From Burkholderiaceae bacterium (lineage in GTDB: Bacteria > Pseudomonadota > Gammaproteobacteria > Burkholderiales > Burkholderiaceae_C): DNA of 64,000 nt. Below, piece by piece: positions 54,648 through 64,000 of this stretch (position 1 is the stretch's first letter; each line of letters starts with the position of its first letter). Position numbers and translations under genes: made by a program. The stretch covers positions 38,475 to 102,474 of the forward strand of contig JAIRVR010000003.1 of assembly GCA_031253795.1 (NCBI GenBank), written 5' to 3'. The notes below the pieces were generated by a model. The model made no database searches. It worked only from the letters and a program-made list of their open reading frames with translations, and was not told the origin of the DNA.

Positions 54648-56000
54648 TTACTGCCCGGAATCCACCACATCCCCGCCACCGGCCGGGCGCGCGGCTTCGT
54701 TGAGCGCCCTGAGCTGCTCCAGTTTCTGGCCGATCTTGATCTCCAGCCCGCGCGGCACGGGCTGGTAGAAACCGGGTTCGTCCATGCCATCGGGCAGGTA
54801 GCGCACCCCGGCCGCGAAGCCTCCCTCCTCGTCGTGGGCATATCGGTAGTCCCGACCATAGTCCAGCTGCTTCATCAGCTGGGTGGGGGCATTGCGCAAG
54901 TGCAGGGGCACTGGGCGCGTGGTATCGGATTTCACAAAGGCCCTGGCCTTGTTGTAGGCCATGTAGCCCGCATTGCTCTTGGGCGCGACGGCCAGGTAGA
55001 TCACGGCCTGGGCCAGGGCCAGCTCGCCCTCGGGGCTGCCCAGGCGCTCATAGGTCGCGGCGGCGTCATTGGCCATTTGCATGGCGCGCGGATCGGCCAG
55101 GCCTATGTCTTCCCACGCCATGCGCACGATGCGCCGCGCCATGTAACGCGGATCGGCCCCACCGTCGAGCATGCGCACCAGCCAGTACAGGGCGGCATCG
55201 GGGTCCGAGCCGCGCACCGATTTGTGCAGGGCGCTGATGGTGTCGTAGAACTGCTCGCCGCCCTTGTCGTAGCGGCGCATCCGCTCGCCCAGCACCTGCA
55301 GCAGCCAGGCATCGGAGATGCGCCCGATCTGGGCCTGCTCGGCCGTGATGGACAGGGTCTCCAGCGTGTTGAGCAGGCGCCGCGCATCGCCGTCGGCGTA
55401 GGCCGTCAGGCGCTCCAGCGCATCGTCATCGATGCCGGGCACCGCACCCAGATCCTGGGCCTTGGCGACGATCTGGCGCAGGTCCTCCGTGGTCAGCGAC
55501 TGCAGCACATAGACGGCCGCGCGCGACAGCAGGGCGGAGTTGACCTCGAACGAGGGGTTTTCGGTGGTGGCGCCAATGAAGGTGAACAGCCCGCTCTCCA
55601 CGTGGGGCAGGAAGGCATCCTGCTGGCTTTTGTTGAACCGGTGCACCTCGTCCACGAAGACGATGGTGCGCTGCTGCATCAGTCCGTCGCGCGCGGATTC
55701 GGCCTGCTGTACAGCCTCGCGTATGTCCTTGACTCCGCCGAGCACGGCGCTGATGGAAATGAACTGCGCATCGAAGGCATCGGCCATGAGGCGGGCGATG
55801 GTGGTTTTGCCCACACCCGGAGGCCCCCACAGAATGCAGCTGTGCGGTCGTCCCGACTCGAAGGCCAGGCGCAGCGGCATGCCCGGGCCCAGCACATGCT
55901 GCTGGCCAATGACCTCGGCCAGGCTGCGCGGTCTCAGGCGCTCGGCCAGTGGCTGGTGGGAAGGATTGGACGCGGAGGAGAACAGGGATTGCGAAGCCAT
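54648..56000 (-). CDS. rarA: Replication-associated recombination protein A (RarA/MgsA)
   Basis: AAA+ ATPase of 450 residues acting at stalled replication forks with SSB. Walker A is WGPPGVGKTTIAR (residues 58-70), Walker B FVDEVHRFNKSQQDAFL, sensor 1 FIGATTENPSFEVNSALLSR. The C-terminal tetramerisation domain (HKSVRGSDPDAALYWLVRML, MAWEDIGLADP, KSNAGYMAYNKA) confirms RarA rather than RuvB or a clamp-loader subunit. The ATG MASQSLFSS was chosen; the frame is open upstream but lacks family sequence. Usually next to lolA in relatives; here brnQ and a chemoreceptor gene intervene. Confidence 0.96.
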   Translation of the reverse strand: MASQSLFSSASNPSHQPLAERLRPRSLAEVIGQQHVLGPGMPLRLAFESGRPHSCILWGPPGVGKTTIARLMADAFDAQFISISAVLGGVKDIREAVQQAESARDGLMQQRTIVFVDEVHRFNKSQQDAFLPHVESGLFTFIGATTENPSFEVNSALLSRAAVYVLQSLTTEDLRQIVAKAQDLGAVPGIDDDALERLTAYADGDARRLLNTLETLSITAEQAQIGRISDAWLLQVLGERMRRYDKGGEQFYDTISALHKSVRGSDPDAALYWLVRMLDGGADPRYMARRIVRMAWEDIGLADPRAMQMANDAAATYERLGSPEGELALAQAVIYLAVAPKSNAGYMAYNKARAFVKSDTTRPVPLHLRNAPTQLMKQLDYGRDYRYAHDEEGGFAAGVRYLPDGMDEPGFYQPVPRGLEIKIGQKLEQLRALNEAARPAGGGDVVDSGQ

Positions 56001-56369
56001 GCCGCCATTGTCTCCCCCGCGGCCGCCAGCGGCACGGCCAGGGGACGCGCCCCTGCACGGCGGCACAGATTCCAGGAAGCCCGCCATCTGTTTTGGGCAT
56101 GCCACCGGTTGGATACAGATCAATTTCCGGATGCAATGCAAGAGTAATCACTGACATATGGCACTCCGCCCGGGGGCTTGGCCCTAAAATCGCCACCCAC
56201 GCGAAGGCCGCCGGCCCGGTGCGGCCCCCGCACGGGCCACATCACCGAGCGCCGGCCGGTCTGCGGCCAGTGCACGAACCGCGCCGCATCCCGGCCCCAC
56301 CACCACCCTGCCCGACCATCCGGCCGCACGAGCTGCGGCAGGACTGGTCTTTTTTGCTTTTTTGCAACC
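56001..56369. other. Divergent intergenic region between rarA and brnQ
   Basis: About 370 bp without a recognised gene. It has an AT-richer patch (56105-56165) that could hold promoters in both directions and a short GCCGCA-CGAGC-TGCGGC hairpin near 56325, some 15 bp before T-runs (TTTTTTGCTTTTTTG) just upstream of the brnQ ATG. A nine-codon frame starting at 56158 is visible but has no run of branched-chain codons, so it does not look like an attenuation peptide. Confidence 0.4.
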
Positions 56370-57677
56370 ATGCACACACTCAAGACCCGGGACCTGATCG
56401 CTCTCGGCTTCATGACCTTTGCGCTGTTCCTCGGCGCGGGCAACATCATTTTTCCGCCCATGGTCGGCCAGGGCGCCGGCGAGCATGCAGCTTCGGCCGC
56501 CACGGGCTTCTTGCTGACGGGCGTGGGACTGCCCCTGCTGACCGTGGTGGCCCTGGCCCGTGTGGGCGGCGGCCTCGACGCGCTGACCTCGCCCATGGGC
56601 CGCAAGGCCGGCATGGTGCTGGGCCTGCTGATCTATCTGATCCTGGGTCCGCTGTTCGCCACGCCGCGCACGGCCACCGTGTCCTTCGAGATGGGCTTCG
56701 CGCCCTTCGTGGGCCACAGCGGCACGGCCCTGTTCGCCTATTCGGCGCTGTACTTCGCCCTGGTCACGGGCCTGGCCCTGTACCCAGGCAAGCTGATCGA
56801 CAACGTGGGCAAGCTGATCACGCCGGTACTGATCCTGGCCCTGGTGGTGCTGGGCGTGGCCGCCGTGCTGCTGCCGGCCGGGCCTGCCTCCAGCGCCAGC
56901 GGCGACTACCTGTCGGCTCCGCTGACCGAGGGCTTTCTGCAGGGCTACCAGACCATGGACGCCCTGGGTGCCCTGGCCTTCGGCATCGTCATCGTCAACG
57001 CCATCCGCGACCGCGGCATCGTCAATGCGCGGCTGCAGACACGCTACGCCATCATCGCGGGCGTGATCGCCGCCGTGGGCCTGGGCCTGGTCTATCTATC
57101 GCTGATCTACCTGGGTGCCACCAGCCAGGCCATCGCGCCCCAGGCCGAGACCGGCGTGCTCATCCTCACGCGCTATGTGCAGCACACCTTCGGCCCCATC
57201 GGCAGCCTGCTGCTGGCCCTGGTGATCTCCCTGGCCTGCCTGACCACGGCCGTGGGCCTGGTCAGCGCCTGCGGCAGTTACTTCAGCGAGATGCTGCACC
57301 TGCCCTACCGCCCCGTCGTCGTTGCCATGGGACTGGCCTGCATCCTGGTTTCCAACCAGGGCCTGGCCCAGCTGATCGCCCTGTCCGGCCCGGTGCTGGT
57401 CGGCATGTACCCGCTGGCCATTGCCCTGGTGGCGCTGAGCCTGCTGTCGGGCCTGTGGCGCAATGCCCGTCGCGTCTTCATGCCGGTCCTGGCCGTGGCC
57501 CTGGTGTTCGGCCTCATCGACGCCATCAAGGCCGCGGGCTGGCAGGACTGGCTGCCGGCCATGGCCAGCCATTTGCCGGGCAACGGCATGGGCTGGGCCC
57601 TGCCCGTGGCCACCACCCTGGTGCTGGCCGCCCTGCACGACAGGTTGCGCCCCGCCCCCGTCGCCCTGCGCGGCTGA
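56370..57677 (+). CDS. brnQ: Branched-chain amino acid:cation symporter BrnQ (LIVCS family)
   Basis: Inner-membrane carrier that imports leucine, isoleucine and valine with a cation. The 435 residues make about 12 helices. LIVCS landmarks are LALGFMTFALFLGAGNIIFPP-like (here IALGFMTFALFLGAGNIIF), TPRTATVSFEMG and GFLQGYQTMDALGALAFGIV. The start MHTLKTRDLIA fits the family; the frame upstream is noise. Together with livHMGF, 3 kb away, the window carries two branched-chain amino acid uptake routes. It is convergent with the chemoreceptor gene. Confidence 0.94.
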   Translation: MHTLKTRDLIALGFMTFALFLGAGNIIFPPMVGQGAGEHAASAATGFLLTGVGLPLLTVVALARVGGGLDALTSPMGRKAGMVLGLLIYLILGPLFATPRTATVSFEMGFAPFVGHSGTALFAYSALYFALVTGLALYPGKLIDNVGKLITPVLILALVVLGVAAVLLPAGPASSASGDYLSAPLTEGFLQGYQTMDALGALAFGIVIVNAIRDRGIVNARLQTRYAIIAGVIAAVGLGLVYLSLIYLGATSQAIAPQAETGVLILTRYVQHTFGPIGSLLLALVISLACLTTAVGLVSACGSYFSEMLHLPYRPVVVAMGLACILVSNQGLAQLIALSGPVLVGMYPLAIALVALSLLSGLWRNARRVFMPVLAVALVFGLIDAIKAAGWQDWLPAMASHLPGNGMGWALPVATTLVLAALHDRLRPAPVALRG

Positions 57678-57714
57678 GGGCCGCCCGGCCACCGGGATGG
57701 ACGGAGCGGGAGGT

Positions 57715-59241
57715 TCAGGCGGTCTTGAAGCGCGACATCAGCTCCACCAGCTGATGGGCCTGGCGGCGCAGGCTTTGGGCGGCCGCGCTGGTCTGTTCGA
57801 CCAGGGCCGCGTTCTGCTGCGTGCCCTCTTCGATGCGCACGATGGCACTGTTCACATGGCTGACGCCCGCGCTTTGCTCGCCGCTGGAATGGCTGATGGC
57901 GCCGATCACGTGCGAAACCTGGGCAATCGCCTGCTGCACCGATGCCATGGTCGCGCCCGCACTGTCCACCTCGCGCGCACCCAGGGCTACGCGCTGGGCA
58001 TTGGCCTGGATCAGATCGCGGATCTCACGCGCCGCGCCCGAGCTGCGCTGGGCCAGCGAGCGCACCTCGGCCGCCACCACGGCGAAGCCCCGGCCCTGCT
58101 CGCCCGCGCGCGCAGCCTCCACGGCGGCATTGAGGGCCAGGATATTGGTCTGGAAGGCAATCGAATCGATGACCTCGATGATGCTGACCACGCGTTCGGA
58201 CGCATCCTGGATGCTGCGCATGGTGCCCACGACGGCCGAGATGGCGCCGCCGCCCCGCTCGGCGATGTCGCTGGCGCTGGAGGCCAGGGCATTGGCCTGG
58301 TGGGCATGGTCGGCATTGCCGCGCACCGTGGAGTCGAGCTGGTCCATGGACGAGGCCGTCATCTGCAGCGCCGAAGCCTGCTGCTCCGTGCGCTGGGCCA
58401 GGTCGCTGTTGCCCGCCGCGATCTGCGAGCTGGCGGACGCCACCTGCTCGGCATTGCCGCGCACTTCCACGACGATGCTGCGCAGCTGGGCCTGCATGGT
58501 GCCCAGGGCCTGCAGCAGCTGGCCCAGCTCGTCGCGACCGCCGGACGCCACGGCATTCGTCAGCTGGCCCTGGGCCACGCGCTCGGCCAATTGCACCGCA
58601 CTGCGCAGCGGCGCCACCACGGCCCGCGTGATGAGCCAGCCTATGGTCACGCCCGCCACGGTGGCCAGCAGCATCAGCACCAGGCTGAGCTCGGTGGCAT
58701 GCCTGCCGCTGCTGTAGGCCTCGTCGGCGACGGCCTTGCTGCGCTGGGCAATGCCGGCCTTGAGCTGTACCAGCAGCTCGGCAGGCTCGCGGTCCACGCC
58801 GCGCACGGCCATGTCGCCGACCGAGGGATCGAAGCCCGTCGCCTCGAACTTGTCCAGGCCCACGCGGTAGCCTTCGGCCATCTTGCGGTGCTGGGCCACG
58901 AAACGCTCGGCCAGCTCGCGCAGCGCCGCATCGTCGATCAAGGCCATCAGGGCGGCCGTTTTTTCCTCCACGGCACGTTCATCGGACTCGAAACCCTTCC
59001 AGTGCTGCTCGCGCAAGGCATTGTCCGAGCCGCGCAGCAGCACGTTCTTCCATTCCTGGACCTGGGTCTTGAAGTGGCCTTCCACCTCGGCGGCCAGGCG
59101 CTCGGCCGCCATGTGGCGCTGTACGTCGCCATGGAAAACGCCCAGGGACTGGTGGGCGGACCAGAGGCCGAAGAAACCGGCGGCCAGGGTGAAAAACAAC
59201 GCCATGGCAATGGCGAGCGGCAACTTGCGACTGAGATTCAT
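57715..59241 (-). CDS. Methyl-accepting chemotaxis protein
   Basis: Chemoreceptor of 508 residues. One membrane helix near residues 9-28, a periplasmic helical domain of about 165 residues (four-helix-bundle type, with [16 protein letters not shown], a pattern seen in nitrate/small-ligand-like sensors of this group), a second helix near 195-215, a HAMP domain, and the signalling hairpin with [20 protein letters not shown] and [18 protein letters not shown]. It ends in LMSRFKTA, with no CheR pentapeptide. The ligand is unknown. It lies in the same direction as lolA, 156 bp downstream, in a place not typical for relatives. Confidence 0.93.
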   Translation of the reverse strand: MNLSRKLPLAIAMALFFTLAAGFFGLWSAHQSLGVFHGDVQRHMAAERLAAEVEGHFKTQVQEWKNVLLRGSDNALREQHWKGFESDERAVEEKTAALMALIDDAALRELAERFVAQHRKMAEGYRVGLDKFEATGFDPSVGDMAVRGVDREPAELLVQLKAGIAQRSKAVADEAYSSGRHATELSLVLMLLATVAGVTIGWLITRAVVAPLRSAVQLAERVAQGQLTNAVASGGRDELGQLLQALGTMQAQLRSIVVEVRGNAEQVASASSQIAAGNSDLAQRTEQQASALQMTASSMDQLDSTVRGNADHAHQANALASSASDIAERGGGAISAVVGTMRSIQDASERVVSIIEVIDSIAFQTNILALNAAVEAARAGEQGRGFAVVAAEVRSLAQRSSGAAREIRDLIQANAQRVALGAREVDSAGATMASVQQAIAQVSHVIGAISHSSGEQSAGVSHVNSAIVRIEEGTQQNAALVEQTSAAAQSLRRQAHQLVELMSRFKTA

Positions 59242-59397
59242 AGGGACAGGGGGAAAGCGGCCAGCCCGCCGGGAACGCATCCCGGCAGGACGGCTGGCCA
59301 GAGGCCGCCATTGTCCCGACGATATTAGGCAAAACCATTACAAAACCGCACAGACTGTCGGTGGACAGTCCGGACGGCCTCAGGCCCTGCCCCCGGT

Positions 59398-60033
59398 CTA
59401 TTGCTTGAGCACATCGGCGCCGGCAGGCGCCTTGAACTCGAAGGTGGAAGCCGGCAGCGAGGCCTGGGTCTGCAGCTGGCTGAAGCGGATCAGCGAACGC
59501 TGGCCAAAGCTGTCCAGGATGTCCAGCGCCGCGAGCTGCCCGCCGGCCTCGAAGCCCACGCGCACGCTCTTGAGCTGGCCATTCCTGTCCCTGGGGCTGG
59601 CCTGCACCCACTGCAATCCATCCTGGTCGGGCACGGACTCCAGATCGAAATCGGCGCTCAGCGCCTTGAGATCGCTGGCCGAGGCCAGGATGGCCGCGGG
59701 CGTGCTGCCCAGGGCCTGGGCCTGGGCCCGCTGAGTGACCTGGTTGAGGTCGGCGTCATACAGCCACAGCGTCTTGCCGTCGGCCACGATGGTCTGCTCG
59801 AAGGGCTTGGTGTAGACGAAGCGGAATTTGCCGGGGCGCTGGAATTCGAAGTGGCCGCTGGAATTCTTGGTGCGCGGCGGCTGGCCATCCTTGGACGGGG
59901 CCGTGACGGCCTGGGTGAAGTCGGCACGCCCAGCCTGGGAATTCTTCATGAAGGCCTCCAGGCTCTTCAAGCCATCGGCCCAGCTGGCCGTGACACCGGC
60001 CACCATCAAAACTGCAGTCAACAGACGTTTCAT
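59398..60033 (-). CDS. lolA: Outer-membrane lipoprotein carrier protein LolA
   Basis: Periplasmic chaperone that ferries lipoproteins from LolCDE to LolB. The 211 residues begin with a signal peptide (MKRLLTAVLMVAGVTASWA). The barrel signatures GHFEFQRPGKFRFVY and ADGKTLWLYDADLNQVTQR are typical. It starts 24 bp after ftsK, matching the conserved ftsK-lolA order. The ribosome site GGAGAAAAAATG is good. It is relevant to the predicted lipoproteins elsewhere in the window. Confidence 0.96.
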   Translation of the reverse strand: MKRLLTAVLMVAGVTASWADGLKSLEAFMKNSQAGRADFTQAVTAPSKDGQPPRTKNSSGHFEFQRPGKFRFVYTKPFEQTIVADGKTLWLYDADLNQVTQRAQAQALGSTPAAILASASDLKALSADFDLESVPDQDGLQWVQASPRDRNGQLKSVRVGFEAGGQLAALDILDSFGQRSLIRFSQLQTQASLPASTFEFKAPAGADVLKQ

Positions 60034-60057
60034 TTTTTCTCCGTATTGGGGACGGCA

Positions 60058-62421
60058 TCAGTCGCCCGAACGGGCAGGCACCAGCACATCGCGCTGGCCA
60101 CTGGCCGTCAGGCCGCTGACCAGGCCCGCCTTCTCCATATCTTCCAGCAGGCGCGCGGAGCGGTTGTAACCAATTCTGAGCTTGCGCTGCACATAGGAAA
60201 TGCTGGCCTTGCGGTCCTTGAGCACGACCTCGACGGCCTGGTCGTACATGGGGTCCTTCTCGCCACCGCCACCCTCGCCGGCCTCGGCGCCGAATTCACT
60301 GTCGCCCTCGGCGGTGCCGCCTTCGAGCACACCCTCGATGTAGTCCGCCTCGCCCTGGTCCTTGAGGTAGCTGACCACGCGGTGCACTTCCTCGTCGGAG
60401 ACGAAGGCGCCATGCACGCGGATGGGCAGGCCCGTGCCGCTGGCCATGTAGAGCATGTCACCCATGCCCAGCAGGGACTCGGCCCCCATCTGGTCCAGCA
60501 CCGTGCGGCTGTCGATCTTGCTGCTGACCTGGAAGGCAATGCGGGTGGGGATGTTGGCCTTGATCAGGCCCGTGATCACGTCCACGCTGGGGCGCTGGGT
60601 GGCCAGGATCAGGTGGATGCCGGCCGCGCGGGCCTTCTGGGCCAGGCGCGCGATCAGCTCCTCGATCTTCTTGCCGACCACCATCATCAGGTCGGCCAGC
60701 TCGTCGATGACGATGACGATGTGCGGCAGGCGCTGCAGCGGCTCGGGCTCCTCGGGCGTCAGGCTGAAGGGGTTGGGAATGGACTCCTCGCGCGCCTTGG
60801 CCTCATCGATCTTGGCGTTGTAGCCCGCCAGATTGCGCACGCCCAGCTTGCTCATGAGCTTGTAGCGGCGCTCCATCTCGGCCACGCACCAGTTCAGGCC
60901 GTTGGCGGCCTGCTTCATGTCGGTGACCACGGGGCACAGCAGGTGCGGAATGCCTTCGTAGACCGACATTTCCAGCATCTTGGGGTCGATCATCAGCAGG
61001 CGCACATCGCGGGCCTCGGCCTTGTACAGCAGCGACAGGATCATGGCGTTGATCCCCACCGACTTGCCCGAACCCGTGGTGCCGGCCACCAGCACGTGCG
61101 GCATCTTGGCCAGATCGGCCACGACCGGATTGCCCACGATGTCCTTGCCCAGGCCCATGGTCAGCATGCTCTTGGCGTCGTGGTAGACCTGCGAGCCCAG
61201 CACCTCGGACAGGCGGATGGACTGGCGCTTGGCATTGGGCAGCTCCAGCGCCATGAAATTCTTGCCGGGAATCGTCTCGATCACGCGGATGGAGACCAGG
61301 GACAGCGAACGCGCCAGATCCTTGGCCAGGTTCACGATCTGCGAGCCCTTGACGCCCGTGGCCGGCTCGATCTCGTAGCGCGTGATCACGGGGCCCGGCA
61401 TGGCGGCGACCACATGCACATCGACACCAAAGTCCTTGAGGCGCTTTTCGATCAGCCGGCTGGTCATCTCCAGCGTTTCGGGCGAGACGCTTTCCTGGCG
61501 CTGCTGCGCCGCATCGAGCAGATCCACCTGGGGCAGCTTGCTGTCGGGCAGTTCGGAGAACAGGGGCTTCTGGCGTTCCTTGACCACCCGCACGCTGGGC
61601 GACGCGGCCTCCTGGAGCACGGGTTCGATGATCTGCACGGGCTGCGGGTGCTGCACGGCGCTTTCCGTGCGCTCTTCCTGCACCACTTCCTCCCGCTCGC
61701 GCGCGGCGCGGCGGCCTGCGGCTTCGTCCCGGGCCTTTTCACGGCGCGCAAAAAGAAAGAGCACCCAGCCGTCCAGGCGTGCGCCCATGGATTCGGCCAG
61801 ATGACCCCAGGAAAAGCGGAACACCATGGCCAGGCCGATCACGGCCACGCAGATGCCGATCAGGCCCGAACCCATGAAGCCCAGCCACTGCAGGCTGTGG
61901 TAGCCCAGCATGTAGCCGAAGACGCCGCCGGCCGGGCCGGGCAGCACGCTCTCGAAGCGGTACAGGCGCGTCCACTCCAGTGCGCAGCTCGCACCCAGCA
62001 GCAGCAGCAGCCCGCCCCAGAAGCGCAGGCGCCGCCGCCACAGGGGCGGCAGGGTCACGCCGTCGCGCGGCACGCCACCGCGCAGCCAGCGCGCAAAGGA
62101 AGACAGCCAGGTCTGCAGCGAGGCCAGCACCAGCCACCAGACCGACATGCCGAAACCGAAATAGCAGGCGTCGGCCAGCCAGGCACCGACGCGGCCCATC
62201 CAGTTGGCGACCAGGCGCGCGTGTCCCGCCCCGGAGGTGGACCACGCTGGATCCTGGGGCGAGTAGCTGAGCATGGAGGCAAGCCAGAACACCAGGGCCA
62301 GCAGCCCCGCCAGCAGCAGCATTTCGTGGCCGAAGCGCGCCACCATGCCGGGGCGCGCCGCAGACCTGGATTTGCCCTTGGCGGATGTGGAAGCGTTCAG
62401 AGCGTTCAATGAGTAAGTCAT
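60058..62421 (-). CDS. ftsK: DNA translocase FtsK
   Basis: Septum-linked DNA pump that clears the chromosome dimer region at division. Four membrane helices occupy about residues 30-215 ([18 protein letters not shown] onward). A short variable linker (about 220-300) follows, rich in Arg and Glu. The motor has Walker [17 protein letters not shown], Walker [13 protein letters not shown] and the DNA-tracking segments. The C-terminal gamma winged helix ([20 protein letters not shown] ... [13 protein letters not shown]) reads KOPS. With 787 residues it has a much shorter linker than E. coli FtsK (1329), usual in this bacterial group. Confidence 0.97.
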   Translation of the reverse strand: MTYSLNALNASTSAKGKSRSAARPGMVARFGHEMLLLAGLLALVFWLASMLSYSPQDPAWSTSGAGHARLVANWMGRVGAWLADACYFGFGMSVWWLVLASLQTWLSSFARWLRGGVPRDGVTLPPLWRRRLRFWGGLLLLLGASCALEWTRLYRFESVLPGPAGGVFGYMLGYHSLQWLGFMGSGLIGICVAVIGLAMVFRFSWGHLAESMGARLDGWVLFLFARREKARDEAAGRRAAREREEVVQEERTESAVQHPQPVQIIEPVLQEAASPSVRVVKERQKPLFSELPDSKLPQVDLLDAAQQRQESVSPETLEMTSRLIEKRLKDFGVDVHVVAAMPGPVITRYEIEPATGVKGSQIVNLAKDLARSLSLVSIRVIETIPGKNFMALELPNAKRQSIRLSEVLGSQVYHDAKSMLTMGLGKDIVGNPVVADLAKMPHVLVAGTTGSGKSVGINAMILSLLYKAEARDVRLLMIDPKMLEMSVYEGIPHLLCPVVTDMKQAANGLNWCVAEMERRYKLMSKLGVRNLAGYNAKIDEAKAREESIPNPFSLTPEEPEPLQRLPHIVIVIDELADLMMVVGKKIEELIARLAQKARAAGIHLILATQRPSVDVITGLIKANIPTRIAFQVSSKIDSRTVLDQMGAESLLGMGDMLYMASGTGLPIRVHGAFVSDEEVHRVVSYLKDQGEADYIEGVLEGGTAEGDSEFGAEAGEGGGGEKDPMYDQAVEVVLKDRKASISYVQRKLRIGYNRSARLLEDMEKAGLVSGLTASGQRDVLVPARSGD

Positions 62422-62517
62422 ACGCAGGCGGGAGCTTACCCCAGCCCCCTCGGACTGGCCGCAAAAACAGCCAGGGCGACCCGCTAGCGTAATGCAAGCA
62501 CTTGCAACAGAGCATGA

Positions 62518-63636
<1,119 letters not shown>

Positions 63637-63674
63637 GCACGACGCCACCCCGCCCTGCTCTCCCGCACGGCGGC

Positions 63675-63721
63675 AAAAGCCCCTGGCTGCAGCCGTGTTT
63701 GGCGGGCCCAGGGGCTTTTTT
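63675..63721 (+). terminator. Intrinsic terminator after trxB
   Basis: AAAAGCCCCTGG-21 nt-CCAGGGGCTTTT running into further T. The 12-bp perfect stem is strong; the loop is long. Confidence 0.9.
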
Positions 63722-63732
63722 CATGGAGACGC

Positions 63733-63738
63733 TATAAT
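63733..63738 (+). promoter_or_regulatory. Consensus -10 box upstream of rpmB
   Basis: TATAAT matches the consensus exactly; a good -35 is not evident 16-18 bp upstream. It would give an rpmB leader of about 155 nt, long enough for autogenous control, though no known leader fold is recognised. Confidence 0.5.
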
Positions 63739-63899
63739 CCGTGGCTTTGCTGAATTTGAAGCGCGCCCTGCTCGCATGGCCAGGACACTTTCAGCATGGG
63801 GTTACCGCCACCCTTTATGGCGAGGTGAGGTTGCCGGCAGGCCATGCAGCAAATGCAGGGCATCAGCGTCGGCGGCTGTACAACTATCGGAGTGTCCTC

Positions 63900-64000
63900 A
63901 TGGCACGCGTATGTGAAGTAACGGGCAAGAAGCCCATGGTGGGAAACAACGTTTCCCACGCCAACAACAAGACCAAGCGTCGTTTCCTGCCCAACCTGCA
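63900..64000 (+). CDS. rpmB: 50S ribosomal protein L28, N-terminal part
   Basis: Large-subunit ribosomal protein. The visible 33 codons read [20 protein letters not shown] then [13 protein letters not shown], the unmistakable L28 start; the rest is beyond the window edge. GGAGTG lies 7 bp before the ATG. In relatives rpmG (L33) follows. Confidence 0.96.
   Translation, partial: MARVCEVTGKKPMVGNNVSHANNKTKRRFLPNL

Noticed and set aside
56158..56187. Nine-codon frame as a possible leader peptide for brnQ attenuation
   Set aside because: It contains only one branched-chain codon and no alternative antiterminator/terminator pair follows it.
59353..59370. Hairpin GACTGTC-N4-GACAGTC between lolA and the chemoreceptor gene as a terminator
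   Set aside because: The stem is perfect but on the minus strand the nearest T-run (TTTTG) is some seven bases beyond the stem, so I could not support a terminator call.
59401..62412. 1003-codon plus-strand open frame opposite lolA and ftsK
   Set aside because: Antisense by-product of GC-rich coding on the minus strand; ftsK and lolA motifs are complete on the minus strand.

Overview
This 64 kb window reads as chromosomal core DNA of a high-GC betaproteobacterium, most likely a member of the Comamonadaceae (a Delftia- or Comamonas-like organism). I base this on recognised gene order and protein families: trxB / ftsK-lolA near rarA, rpsP-rimM-trmD-rplS, polA / DUF2782 / thrB, argH / AlgZ-AlgR, a Bug-family (tripartite tricarboxylate transporter type) binding protein, a BPSS1780-type membrane protein and a Gram-positive-like guaC. 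The genus is inference. There is no phage, plasmid, CRISPR array or transposase gene in the window.

Layout. 1-8.9 kb (minus strand): a BCCT transporter cut by the window edge, a DUF2867 protein, a 2011-residue thioester alpha-2-macroglobulin and a Bug binding protein. 8.9-12.4 kb: argH (minus) divergent from an AlgZ/AlgR-like LytS-LytTR two-component pair. 12.5-17.3 kb: a Tat-exported PLP-dependent enzyme and a RidA-like lipoprotein in one operon, divergent across about 760 bp from a Cache-sensor kinase and a NarL-type regulator. 17.4-22.3 kb: a ZIP metal transporter, an exported dienelactone hydrolase and polA, which carries an in-frame amber codon. 22.3-27.9 kb: DUF2782, thrB, a BPSS1780 membrane protein, phoX and a DUF4198 protein behind a Fur-box-like site. 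27.9-33.1 kb: Nudix hydrolase and UvrD helicase (minus), guaC and a 3-hydroxyisobutyrate-dehydrogenase-like oxidoreductase (plus). 33.2-33.5 kb: three identical tRNA-Lys(CTT) genes. 33.7-38.6 kb: a Bcr/CflA drug-efflux permease, a diguanylate cyclase with a duplicated sensor module and an RGG-tailed DEAD-box helicase. 38.8-46.4 kb: orn, an M48 protease, a pterin dehydratase, rsgA, a CobD/CbiB-like protein, a CoA pyrophosphatase Nudix and the rpsP-rimM-trmD-rplS ribosome/tRNA-modification cluster. 46.6-49.9 kb: a GNAT acetyltransferase, a TM2 protein, a Pit-DUF47 phosphate transporter pair and a DUF486 protein. 50.1-53.7 kb: livHMGF without a binding protein. 54-64 kb: a 268-bp MITE-like element, a GFA protein, rarA, brnQ, a chemoreceptor, lolA, ftsK, trxB and the start of rpmB.

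The best candidate for an undescribed system is the exported RidA plus PLP enzyme operon facing a ligand-sensing two-component pair. RidA proteins normally hydrolyse reactive enamine/imine by-products of PLP enzymes in the cytoplasm; here both partners carry export and lipoprotein signals, which suggests envelope-located imine chemistry. Other points deserving a second look are the polA nonsense codon, the MITE-like element, terminator-like hairpins in the guaC and trxB leaders and between rpsP and rimM, an 8-bp tandem repeat, and the internally duplicated sensor of the diguanylate cyclase.

All calls come from reading the sequence and remembered family knowledge; no database search was run.
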